Below, piece after piece: positions 1-10,575 of a stretch of DNA of 64,000 nucleotides. The position numbers and the translations under genes are program-made. This DNA comes from Caprimulgus europaeus (Eukaryota; Chordata; Aves; Caprimulgiformes; Caprimulgidae): positions 16,941,165 to 17,005,164 of the forward strand of contig OU015538.1 in the NCBI GenBank assembly GCA_907165065.1, written 5' to 3'. Every line of letters starts with the position of its first letter. Positions within the stretch are counted from its first letter, which is position 1. Below the pieces are notes generated by a model. It was not told where the DNA came from. It did not search any database and saw only the letters and a program-made list of their open reading frames with translations.

Positions 1-1112
1 TACTTCCTTATGGCACATATTCTTTAACCACTATTAGCTGGGGCAGGTGCTTGATTTGCCAGTCCACATCTGTTGACAGCAAATATTGTTCTAATGAATG
101 CTTTGTTTGAATTTTTAATTCTTTTTCATAATTCACTCTGTTTGTTTGACTCTCTTGTCATCAGAGATATTAATGGAGTTAATTTAACCATAATTTGCCT
201 CATTTTAGGAAGAATCCTTTTTAACTTGTCATACAGTAAACAAGTAAATAAGCATTTAATTTGTAAGCTGCCTATTTTTGTCTAGTGTATCTCATTAGAA
301 GGTGAAGATTTATTAGCTTCTCTTCCATATAACTGGATAGACAGAAAATGTTTAACAATACTCATTGATGAGAAAAATAGGTTCTCACTTGACCACATGT
401 ATTTAAAATTATTTGAAGTATAAATCTAAACAGTGGATATTTATTTATAAGAACTGAGACATAAGTCTATTCAAAATGCCTTTTATTAGGTACTGTTATT
501 CTAAGTTTATATTGGTTGTCAGCGATGCATGGACAAATAGAGATTTCCTCATATAAGCAGAGGAGGAAAATTGTATAAATCAAATATTTATATGTATGTA
601 TAGATATTCCTTCATATGTATTATAAGGCATTTAGAATTCAGAAATTAAGAAATAATTTTGAGTGGTTAATTATTCATACTGTACCAGCATACAGAAAAT
701 AAGAATATAAGATTCATTTCACAATTTTTTCAGTAATTTTTCATAAGCTGTCATGACAAATTTCAGGGAAGGAATCCAAATGTTTTAGTATATATTTAAA
801 TTAAATGGTGGAATATATTAACCTAGACGTGTGTATGAAGTCAATAATTATGATATGCTGGTGAGAAAGTTACCTTCTTTCTGCTAATAGAAAATAATGA
901 TAAATTTCCATAGCAAGCAAATCTGTAATAATAATAATTCAATTAAGCTAGTTTTTAGCTTAATCTTTCCCTTAATAAATGCTTTTTGGGTTAGTAATTG
1001 CCAATTAGAAAATTAATTAACAAGCATTGTCTGATATTGAAATAGTCATTATATACTACAGGGGGGAAAAAAAGGCATGAGAACATATATTCTCACTGCC
1101 ACATTTCACTTT

Positions 1113-1115
<3 letters not shown>
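1..1115. other. AT-rich non-coding DNA
   Basis: No gene is supported here. Stops are dense in all frames. A small block at about 990-1020 holds three TAATT/AATTA homeodomain-type cores (TAATTG, CAATTAG, TTAATTAA), which may be regulatory or simply AT-rich sequence. Confidence 0.6.

Positions 1116-1166
<51 letters not shown>
1116..1166. repeat. (AT)n microsatellite, about 25 units
   Basis: An uninterrupted run of alternating A and T about 51 bases long, the longest dinucleotide repeat in the window. It is perfect, so it is probably length-polymorphic. On the minus strand it would read as a spurious Ile-Tyr repeat in a short open frame, which is not a gene. Confidence 0.97.
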
Positions 1167-1171
<5 letters not shown>

Positions 1172-2008
1172 ATTGGTCTCCAAGAAGCTACAATAGGCTC
1201 TTGAATACAGGGTTAAAACTTGTGCTAATATATTGGAATAACAACAAAAAAGAGGCATGTGACAGCTCCATGAACAAATTTGCGAAGAATACAGACAGGA
1301 CCACTGGGGTTTCCTTCCTCTCACATTAGTTTTGCAATAAGCTCTGCCAAGAATCTTGTTTGTTAAATATGAATTAGAAGTCCAGGCTTCTGATCAGCAT
1401 TTTTGTTGATAATTAGTAAATTGAAAGCCTGAAGGAAGTGAGTGGTTCTTTTCATATCAGGATATGATTTATTTTGGCAAATTCCTATGCCAGATCTTAA
1501 GTATGGTGGTACATCAATCCCATGTGAGAATAAGCAAGGATTTACTTTCTAAATAGAGAAGAAAAACAGTATGAACATATTTCTTAGAAACACTTCCTAA
1601 TCACGGTGGAAAAACAACATCCAAACTAACTGCCCCAGTACTACCCAAGAGATTTAGGTACCACACAGTGGGCTGTAGCAACCAATTTTTACAGCTGATT
1701 TACCTGCAACATTTTTCAGCTTTATATCCCATTCATTAGAAGTTTGTGATTCGTTCAAACCAGTCTAAATGTGAACTCATTTTTTGAGCAGTCCCTGCTT
1801 TAATCTGGGGGCCATGTGAAAGGGAGCATCCTCTGGTTCTAGAGAAGCAAAGGGAATGACTTAATGTCAAGGCTACCAAAACTGTGTGAACGTTTTGGGG
1901 GTGGGATGTATGAATGGTGGCTCAATTTTTGTGGTTTTCTGCTCTTTCTTAAGAAAAAGGAGAACAGATTTGTTCAGCTAGCTAATTCTTCTCTCTCTGA
2001 AGAGGAAG
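1167..2008. other. Non-coding DNA, no feature seen
   Basis: Moderately AT-rich single-copy-looking sequence. I see no repeat family, splice-bounded exon or RNA gene here. Confidence 0.5.
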
Positions 2009-2030
2009 TGTGTGTGTGTGTATGTGTGTG
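2009..2030. repeat. (GT)n microsatellite, interrupted
   Basis: Eleven GT/TG units with one TA interruption near 2021. Short, ordinary dinucleotide repeat. Confidence 0.9.
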
Positions 2031-3408
2031 CCTGAAATCTGGACAATCAAGCAGTATTCCTGAGTTTTCAGTCAGCATGAAGCAGTGCATAATTAGTCTT
2101 CTGCAGTTATTGCTGTGGATTTACTCAAATCTTAGTTCAGTAATCATAAAAACTTGATGTTTAGCCTTTGCTTGTCAGCCTAGTTTTAAATGTCTTCCTC
2201 TGCTATTTATCTATATTACTAATATGTTTTAAAGGGTATCACATGGCACTTCACATGAAAATGTCACTTATTGTGGTCGGGTGGCAAGGTTGCAGGTTTT
2301 AGCAGAACTGTCTGAAACAATATTCCCAGGTAGCTGCAAGAACTGCAGTTCTCAAGAACCTGAAATAATAAATGGCAGTCTGTCTTTCCCAAGGGCATTT
2401 TAGGAATATTTAGCATGTGAACACATATGAAAACTACAGTGGGCTGAAAAAAGTACTGAATTGTACTCAGCATTATTGAAACTGAAAGGCGGCGAAGAGG
2501 TGTAGAAATGAATGGGCTCCTAGAGGCCTTTTTATAGATTATGGGGGGAGGATGTGTTATAATAAAAGGTACTAAGAGCTTTCCTGCCTCAATAGACTCT
2601 ACCTTCAACTAACCTGCAGCTATCAGGAGTCAGTAATCCATGTTGGATAAAGGGACTTTGAGGAGCAATTTTATTCTATTGGAATGCACCAGTTTGCACA
2701 ATGGATTTGTTCGCTTTTTGCAGGCAGCCTTCCTGAGAGACAATATTTCTAAAGCTCTGCAAAGCGCTTTTTCTATTCCCATTCTGCAGTTCTTTAATTG
2801 GATGAATGGGCTGCAGGGGCCTAGAAGTTGGACTGAGTAAAATTTGCACTCTTTGAAAAACCAGCCAAACAAAACATGTCAGGCAGTTTCACATGACACT
2901 GGGATAAAATGAACATAAAAGGGAAGCCTATTTAAAGAACAGTGCATTAATGTTTTAGTGGTGTTCACTTCAGGCCGGTACATTTTACATGAGTCTCTTT
3001 CCCTTATGGGAAAGTAATATGCTCCAAGTTGACTAACTGCAGATCCTTTTCATAAGAGGTTGAAGGAATAGCATTGTGAATGCAACAACAATGGTGTACT
3101 GAACGCAGAATTGGGATATAATGCCATAAGGCTAATTAACATCATGTACTCCCATTGTGTTCCCTTAGGGGAAATCGTGGTTTTAAATGATAAGTATGTA
3201 GATTGAGACATTCTTAATCTAGGCAAGTGGTGCAGTAAAACGTTACTCACTGAATAACAAAAGGAATACAAAATTGAGTATGGGCAGTATATTACAAATG
3301 AAGTGCAGTGTCCTTTTTGCCCTTTTCATTGTGTTTAGTGACAGTGATTTATTCACTGAATAGAAGATGGAAGATGCACTAGTTTGGTCTTGGAGTATAG
3401 GGTTTGTT
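2031..3408. other. Non-coding DNA with weak minus-strand open frames
   Basis: On the minus strand one frame from 2872 down to 2264 is interrupted by only two stops just below 2630 (TGA at 2627-2629, then a TAG about 20 bases on). Another frame is open from 3494 to 3243. They sit on the 3' side of the decayed coding-like segment at 3409-4217 and could belong to it, but neither shows a recognisable protein signature. The plus strand is also open at 2640-2840, so chance is a fair explanation. Confidence 0.3.
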
Positions 3409-4217
3409 TTATTGCACTCTATAAAGAATTTTGACTTCTGATGCATTTGTCCTTTGGAGTATTTTTCCTTTGGTGCAATCTCCATGTTCAGCAATGACAG
3501 GAAAAGTCATGCAGAGTCTTTTTGAAGAGTCAATAGAAACAAGTCCTTCAAAAAGCTTTGATTTGCAAGTTTTTTTCCTCACATAAGTTACATGCTCCAG
3601 AACATCCCTTATGGGATGCTGCTGTAGCAGATTCAATATTGCAGCCAGTATCTTCTGCTTCTGGGAGTTCCTGCTTTTCAGGTACTAGGTAAAGAAAATT
3701 CTTGCAGTGACATGGTGTCTTTTCTTGTCTCTTATGTCCCACTTGGCACCCAGAATGTTTCTAGAGTCAGGTTGAACTGCTGATCCAGGGTAAAGTTTTT
3801 CTGTAATCCATTCTGAGTAATTTATCCTTTTATTAAAGTCTTTCCTGGAGAACTTTTGCTCAATGTAAAGAGACAAATCATGACTCTGGATGTATATATG
3901 CATGTGTTCAAATATAGTACCATTGTCTTCAGGGTTGACAATAGAAAAATATTTATCTATGGATTTAGTGAAGGAACTTGTTATGGACAGCAGTATTTGC
4001 AACTTTTGCTGGACACTAATGTCATCCTCATAACTGAATGTAGTTGTGACTCATCGGTGGAAAATTCTGTTCATTGGCTGAATATACTCAAATATGTGTC
4101 AAGAGAAACTCCTCAAATATGCACAGCAAATGATTGCAAGTCATGAAGGAGGTGGGGAACCGTTCCTTCAGGAGGCCTAGTTAGTAGGCTGAGACTTCAG
4201 CAAAATGCTGAATGTGG
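3409..4217 (-). pseudogene. Decayed coding-like segment, unrecognised protein
   Basis: Read on the minus strand, 4050 down to 3688 is 121 codons without a stop. After one TAG (3685-3687) the same frame stays open for 91 codons to a TAA at 3409-3411. AT-rich DNA like this should give a stop about every 15 codons, so one stop in about 213 codons is unusual. The translation is mixed hydrophilic (for example SIDKYFSIVNPEDNG, then LLQQHPIRDVLEHVTYVRKK) and not low complexity. Above 4050 the frame has TGA at 4051-4053; a second frame (4216 down to 4031, two stops) continues in similar style, suggesting a frameshift near 4035-4050. A polypyrimidine tract ending in CAG lies at 4218-4236 (minus sense), so 4217 could be the first base of an old exon. 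A further frame (3494-3243) may continue it after another shift. I do not recognise the protein family. It could be a dead unitary exon, an old retrocopy, or chance. Confidence 0.35.
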
Positions 4218-5508
4218 CTGCAAAAAGGGAAAGAGAAGATGCATTTTCTGGGGAGATGTGAGAGATCCATTCCAGAAAAAAGGGGAGACTGAGAGTGTAG
4301 TAAAAAGCTTCAGGGTGAATCTGTGAATCAGACTGGGAATAGGGACAAGGGAACGGTCAGGGAATACATCACTCTTTAAGGGTGAAATATGTGAAAGCTG
4401 CACAGGTAAAACAGGCATTTGCATAGGAGAGAGGCCGAGTAGATGAATCATCACGGGTGTGAAGAGGAGATGAGAATTCATGGCTATTTGGACTGTTTGT
4501 AGGTGTAATGGCTTTGTAGGACTTCTTTGCCTTGAATAGCATTTTGTCCTATTTTTGAATTAGACAGAATCCATGTATCTCTAGCAGAGCTGAATTTTGA
4601 GACAAATCTAGGAATAGCAAAAATGTAGGTCTGAGTCAATGATTTTGAGCTGTAGTTCAAACTTCAAGTGTGGTGCAGATCACAGTTTAAAATACGTGAC
4701 AGTTTTTGATTTGTCTTCTGTCACTGAAGGAGAGCAAGTTAAATGGTCTGCAGTAAAAAGCAATTGAACCAACTATTTTTAAAAAAGAACAAGAAGAATA
4801 TTTTTCTGCTTGGTTATTATGAGTAGCTTTTGGGTATTTTCAAAAATATGTGGTTTTTAACAAAAAAAATAGCACTATATATTTAAAAAGCTGTTCATAT
4901 TTATGTTCATATATGTATGCCTGTTTATGTGTCTGGCTTATGTGCAAACTCTTGCACGCATTCTAGGCATAAGTAACCTTATCTCACCAATTCTAAAGAG
5001 TATGCAAAATATTTTCCACTTTTCTTTCATTTTCCCATTATCTAAGAAGACTGAAAACAGAAAACTTTTTTTTTTTTTGAAGTAATGGATAAATACACAT
5101 CAGAACAAAAATTATTGCATGTCTTGATTCTTTTCTGTAAAGCAGCTCTTATATGTGGAAAAGAATATGTTTAAGGTTTGTAAGAGTATTATCCTCTGTA
5201 TTCAGGAGCACATATGATCTGTCTCAGCCACAGAAAGGTGAATGCTTTGGAGATCATTTCTCAGGGCTTGTAAACAAAGCATGTATGACAGAGGCAAATT
5301 AAAACTTATGTGCGTTGTATTGAGTGATGGGAATTTTTAGATTATATTTGACTGAAGGCTGAATAGTTGCTTCTTGGGTGGCTGCTTGCTTTTAGCTTTT
5401 TTCTGAAAGAAACAGTTGTGTGGAGGTTTTTTTTTACCTGTTTGTTACGCTTGAGGTTTTGGTCATTCCTACTACTGCCCCTTCTTTTCCCCTTCTTTTT
5501 CTGTGCAG
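4218..5508. other. Non-coding DNA
   Basis: The part next to 4218 supplies the pyrimidine-rich minus-strand acceptor-like tract. The rest is AT-rich, with a T12 run near 5067-5078. A 94-codon minus-strand frame (4481-4197) overlaps the putative intronic side of the acceptor and is not supported as coding. Confidence 0.4.
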
Positions 5509-5828
5509 GATGTAATACTTGTTCTCTGAATCATGCTGGGACATATTTTGGGAATTCATGGGATTATCACCAGGGCTACTGCTATCAGGCAGAACACATG
5601 CACATTTTATTATCTCATCCAACAGGTTTTCATTTTCTATACACATTGAGTCAGCATAGAAGAGGAAACATGCTGCCATTACTACTGGCAGAACTCGATA
5701 AATATTATAATGGTCTTTTCAGTGCTGCAGAAGCTCATTCTGTCATGATAATTCAAAATCTAAAAATTTCTTATAGTCCTAATTTCCCATCACTTCCTTT
5801 CTCTCATCTGCCTTTCCAAAATGGATGA
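5509..5828 (+). other. Candidate terminal exon (open frame after strong acceptor-like site)
   Basis: A long pyrimidine tract (about 5466-5503) ends in TGTGCAG at 5502-5508, a good 3' splice-site match. From 5509, in the frame that skips GA, the sequence is open for 105 codons to a TGA at 5826-5828 and starts CNTCSLNHAGTYFGNSWDYH. The same frame is also open upstream through the pyrimidine tract back to about 5367, which makes it the window's longest run counted from a start-like codon. No domain is recognised and I see no partner exon. It may be chance. Confidence 0.15.
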
Positions 5829-8627
5829 TATCCTGACCTTGAGCAGCCTAAAAGGTGATGCATATTACTGGGCTATGAATTGATTCATTGAGTCAAATGA
5901 GTTTGTGGAGCCTCTGTAACACAAACGTGCAACTGCAAACTGTTCCTTTTTGGAAACTGTGCTCTCTGTCGGTCAGTTTGGGAGAAAGAACAGGCACATT
6001 AAGTGAAAATACCTGTTAAAGCAACTAGTTATATTAGTTTTCTAATACCCTGAAGAAAATCAGTCTGGTAATTTAATAATCTGCTTGGACTGAATTATAA
6101 TTTGTTGCATATATACAGACTGTATAGGGTGTGGATCTGTGTTTTGAGTTGACTAGCACAGTAAAATCTGGTGGAGTTTGTGAGGAAAAATACAAGAGAT
6201 GAGACAAAGTTAGCTCATGACAGAAACCATGTCTGCATGAAGTTGACTGTAGGACAGTCTTTGTATAAGTGTGTGCTTCTCCTGTGGACACAGAGTGTGA
6301 CCCCAAACTGCTGCTATGTACCAGTGGGCATCAGCAACTCGTATCTTTTTCTCCTCACTTTGGCTTTTCCCTGTCCTCCCCTTCCCCAGCAGGAAAAAAA
6401 TAAAAATAAAATCAAGTTTTTTCTGGCAGAATTTTGTCGGTATGAGTGCATGTGCCCTACACACAGCTGAGTGCTCACTGATCAGCGTTCTACATGCTCC
6501 TGCCCAGGTTGCCTCTCTTGCACGGCTGATGGGAATCGGCACCACACTGTCCAGTGAGTGAGAACGAGTTGTGCTCTGGCAGAATTGTCTACCAAAGGGG
6601 TAATTTCTCCCCATGTAATCTGCCTCTGACGGTGCCTTTGAAAGTTTGTTGTATCAACATGGTTCAGTATTTTAAACAGACATTTCCTTCTAATGTGTTT
6701 ATTGGAGGTGATGTAACTTGGTTAGTGTAAGGATAAAAATTTCTTCTGTGATTATTAACATCTTTGCATGTCTGAAATGTAGAGCTTAAAACTCTTGGTG
6801 TGACATGCAGTGCAACCTGTCCAATTCATTTAGTGTTTTTGTTTCAACACAAAAGTCCTTTTTTTTCCTTTTCTAGTACAAATTCTTTTCTTTCTTGGTG
6901 ACATCTTTGGCTTGGAGAGAATGTTTAAATTTTTGTGAGTTTCCTTTGGTGCTTTTTTCCTCTGAATATATTTTCATAACCACTTATGCCACTCATTTTC
7001 TATCCATTTGGAGTGTGTGATCCTTTTTGGCGTGGATTTTTTTTTCTGTCTTCCCACTTACACCCCTATCACCCACTTTTCATTCCATCATGGGCCATTT
7101 TCAACTCTGTTGCCTTTTTTCAAGGTTATTCCTCCATTCACTGTTCTTTTTCCAAATCTTCGTGTTCAAACATACACATGAAGAGTTTGGAAATTCTGCA
7201 TGTTCTAGTTATGACAGGACAGAAGTTTGGTTTGGAGTTTGCATCCCTCCTTCACAATATTTGAGGAAGGTGTTCTGAAACTTTTCATTGTATTGAAAAT
7301 TAAGCATTCAGGTAGAAGTTAACTCTGGCAGTAGGAATGAGGAACATAGGTAAGGAAGAGAAATTGTGCTCTTAATTCAAGGACGTTATGGCAACAAGCT
7401 GAGAAATCTATTTTTCTAATTAGGCAGGCTATTTTTAAAAATAAATTTATAATATATGTTCTTCTTCTACAGCACCTGTGTCTGATGGCTTAATCAATGA
7501 CAGCACTGAAAACAAGCCTTTATTATCCCTGATCATGTCTTTCATGGGTTTATTGTAACAAGACCCAAACTCTAACTATATTCAGGCACTCTAATTGACA
7601 CTCTCTGAGCATACACACATTCACCCTGTGCACTTCTACAAGGTAGGCCTTGAAATGAAATGCAGGATTTTGAAGACCTAATTTTTTAGCTTGCTTTCCC
7701 CTGTGCTGAAAGTATTTGCCTTGAATGTGCCAGAAGAATTGCTCTGATGTAGGGCTGTCAGAAGGTACAAAGTGTTTCCTCTTCAGCTGGTTGGAATAGG
7801 TTAGGGCTCTTTGCCCAGCATACAGCTAGGAGTGTGCAGAGAATCCATTACCCTCCCTAACCCTCTAGGTAGTGAAGAACCTGAATTTTTCCTTTTCCAG
7901 CTGTGCCCTTCTCTGTTTATGGTTTTTTTCTTTTATGAGCCTCATCATAGGTCTTTAAATATGGGATGTTGTTTGCTAAGAAACCACTCCATTATTCCAG
8001 GAACATATGTTTGTGACAAGTACAAGTCATGAACATTTGAATAGTCTCCATCTGGCATGAATTAACATAGTATCATAATAAATGAGAAGTGTTAATACTA
8101 AGAAGCTTGTCTGGGAATTCTAGATTTAACCAATATTTATATATATATATATGGAATTCAGTTTCGGTTTTGCTTTGAAGAGCATAGATAAAAGTATGAT
8201 TTACCATACCAGAACTGACTGCAAGCCATAAGATGTTTCCAGTAGTGTAATTCTTGAAATAACCTGATTGTAAAGTCTCTGTGAAATCCCCAAGTACTTT
8301 TTAGCTTTTAAAAAATACTTCTAAGAAAAATAATAAATGAAAAAATAGAATCTATTACTGTATGTAGTGAAGACAGTAATGCATGGGTGCCAACTCAGCA
8401 TTATTTGTTAACATATGTATTTTAAACCCTTCAATGCCCCTTGAGTATATAATATATATCTAGCATCCATACGGCCATATGGAGATGCTGCACTCATTTA
8501 AATAACAAGTGCACAGTAAAATTATCTTGGCCCCAGAGTGCATGTTGTTTATAAAAAGGAGTTACTTTTACTTCCTAAATTAAACAAAGAAAAAAAACAT
8601 AAGATAAGTGTTTAGGGTTTTGTTTTT
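5829..8627. other. Non-coding DNA
   Basis: No gene or interspersed repeat is recognised. A minus-strand frame of 134 codons (6614-6210) overlaps two plus-strand frames and has no recognisable content. A short (AT)n lies at 8137-8152. AATAAA-like strings near 6400-6410 sit in an A-rich tract and have no other polyadenylation context. Confidence 0.5.
8137..8152. repeat. Short (AT)n repeat
   Basis: Eight alternating A/T units. Ordinary simple repeat. Confidence 0.85.
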
Positions 8628-8723
8628 CATAGAATCATAGAATGGTTTGAGTTGAAAGGGACCTTAAAGATCATCTAATTCCAACCCCCCTGCCATCAGC
8701 AGGGACACCTTCCACTAAGCCAC
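8628..8723 (-). mobile_element. CR1 LINE 3' tail (5'-truncated)
   Basis: The plus strand starts with CATAGAATCATAGAATGGTT, the reverse complement of the CR1 terminal octamer repeat, so the element lies on the minus strand with its 3' end at 8628. It continues with GGGACCTTAAAGATCATCTA, CCAACCCCCCTGCC and AGGGACACCTTCCACTAAG, all typical of the avian CR1 3' untranslated region. Homology stops near 8723, leaving about 96 bp, the usual extreme 5' truncation. It carries CATCAGCAGGG, as does the copy at 62233. It has no coding capacity. Confidence 0.96.
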
Positions 8724-10429
8724 CTTATATAGCAGTCCTGTAGTTCAATAGGTGATTCAAGGCAGACAGTAATGTGCCAAATTCGTCCTAGATCTTTGAT
8801 TTGCTGAAAGTCTTTGGAAATTAATGTGTCCTGGAATAGTTCTGGAATTTGGAACATCTTGTTAGACATAGACAACATTCACAGGATGTGACCAAAATTA
8901 AACTTTGGGTATGTTCACAGGCCTAAGACAGCCTCAGGTGGAGATTTCAGCTGAGGAGTCCTGGGAGCTTTCACCAGCTCATTCTGCAGCCCACATTTTT
9001 GTCATGCACTGCTGCAGCTCTTTCCCCACAGTACTCCATGATGTAGCGCTTGTGAGGAGATGCACCTTCATTAGGAGTCCTCTCGTTGGATTCCTTTGCA
9101 CTTGGCTAAGCTATTCTCTATAATGACTTTCATATTGAGGAAAAGCAGAAAGTGTGCTGGCATGAGGAGTCGAAGAAATAGAAATACATCATTAATTTTC
9201 TAAGATTTTTCAAAAGCAACTAATGTATTTTGGCTGAACCTCCTGTGAAAGCCTCTGAAGGAGAAGCAGGTTTCTTCCCTTCCTCTAGGCAGAAGTATGA
9301 CACTGTGTTAGAGTCAATACTAGGAAAGGGGCAGAGCCTGGCAAATCGCATAATTCAAGTCCTGTTTTTAATAAAGGTCCCAGGATTTGGCATTATGGAA
9401 GAAGCAGATGGGTAGTGAGATAGCAGTCTCGGCTGGCTGCCACCCACAAGTAACATACAGCCTCCTTGTTTAGTGTGTCTGGGCGGAATTTGCACTGACA
9501 TACAAAGAAGTATTTTTAGGAGTGATGTCAGTTCATTGGCTGAGCAGCATTGTTTGGCTTGCTGAAATGATTCCCAAAAGCTCTTGCTGCTTTTGAGAAT
9601 GGCACTTTCCTCTTTGCAGAATGTCATCATTCTGCATGGTAATGACTGTTTTGAAGGGCAGGTCAGGTAGTCAAATAAATGTGTGGTTGGTGCTTTCTGA
9701 TTGTTTCTAAAATAGGCAGGCCAATTTCTGCTGAAGGAGAGTGAGTCTGAAGTGTGCCAAAAATCATTCTGATTTGCTAGAGAAATTCCAATAGCTGTAA
9801 GCACAGCCAGGGGAGCCGGGCTAATCTGTGCAGCAAAAATGATCGTGTAACGTTCACAATGTGGTCACCTTATCTTTGTGCCTCTGTGCAGCCCATGCAA
9901 CAGAGACAAACGGGGAAAAGAGACAAAACTGGCTCTGGATTGTGACCCAAAAACTTAAGCATAGAAATCACAAATAATTGTGTGAAGTGAATGCTGCTTG
10001 TGTAGGCATGTGTGCAGTGTTTAATGACACCAAATAGGAAAAATTGTTCCTTTGGGTTATTTTTCAATTATAACAATAAGAAATGCCAGAGATTTTAAAT
10101 AAGGATGGTTCCTATTTTTGAAACTCTGTGAACTGAGAAGAGTGCATTACAAAAAACCCTGTCCCCATACCTGCAAGACTCTTTAAAACGTTTCTGAACA
10201 ACTGAGAAATAGGTTTGTTGGAATTTCTGAGGGAATTACTTTGCTAAGTCACTAAAGCAATCTACAAAATTCCACCCGTAATTACTGAACACGGTCAAAG
10301 TGTGAGGAATAATAAGAGGAAAATATGCTGAAAGTTGTTGCTCTCTGACAGTGTATAATGAGCATGTCAGGTAATACAGCTATTCTGTATGGCAAAGTAC
10401 AATCTTTCATCCTGTGTCAAAAAGCTTCT
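8724..10429. other. Non-coding DNA with one long minus-strand open frame
   Basis: On the minus strand, 9864 down to 9358 is free of stops for about 169 codons, the longest stop-to-stop run in the window. The TGA at 9355-9357 ends it. The local base composition is less AT-rich than average, which lengthens chance frames. No family, start context or neighbouring exon is recognised. The rest of the stretch is plain. Confidence 0.4.
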
Positions 10430-10575
10430 CTAAAGTGCTTTTCATATTAAAAGTGTCAGATATATATCAAGTTTTTTCTCAATTTTATGAGGCAGAAAGT
10501 GAAGAATGAGTTAGTGATTTGCTAAGATCACTAAGAAATCAAAACCAGAATGAGGAGCTCGATTCTTCTTTCAGT
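10430..10575 (+). mobile_element. MIR/CORE-SINE-like relic
   Basis: The stretch follows the layout of the mammalian-wide interspersed repeat in order. CTAAAGTGCTTTTCATATTA corresponds to the CTAAGCGCTTTACAT part. AATTTTATGAGGCAGAAAGTG corresponds to ATTTTACAGATGAGGAAACTG. GTGATTTGCTAAGATCACTA corresponds to GTGACTTGCCCAAGGTCAC. A degraded GCAGAGCCGGGATTCGAACC-like end follows. The order and spacing are kept while identity is low, as expected of an ancient amniote SINE. The match is from memory and has not been scored. Confidence 0.5.

Noticed and set aside
1112-1324. Open frame with an Ile-Tyr repeat on the minus strand
   Set aside because: The repeat is only the translation of the (AT)n microsatellite.
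6210-6614. 134-codon minus open frame
   Set aside because: It overlaps two plus frames and includes a lysine/phenylalanine-rich part made by an A-rich tract. No domain or exon border supports it.
7461-7558. Acceptor-like TTCTTCTTCTACAG followed by 28 open codons ending in TAA
   Set aside because: The pyrimidine tract is short and AT-rich upstream. A 28-codon open run is common by chance.
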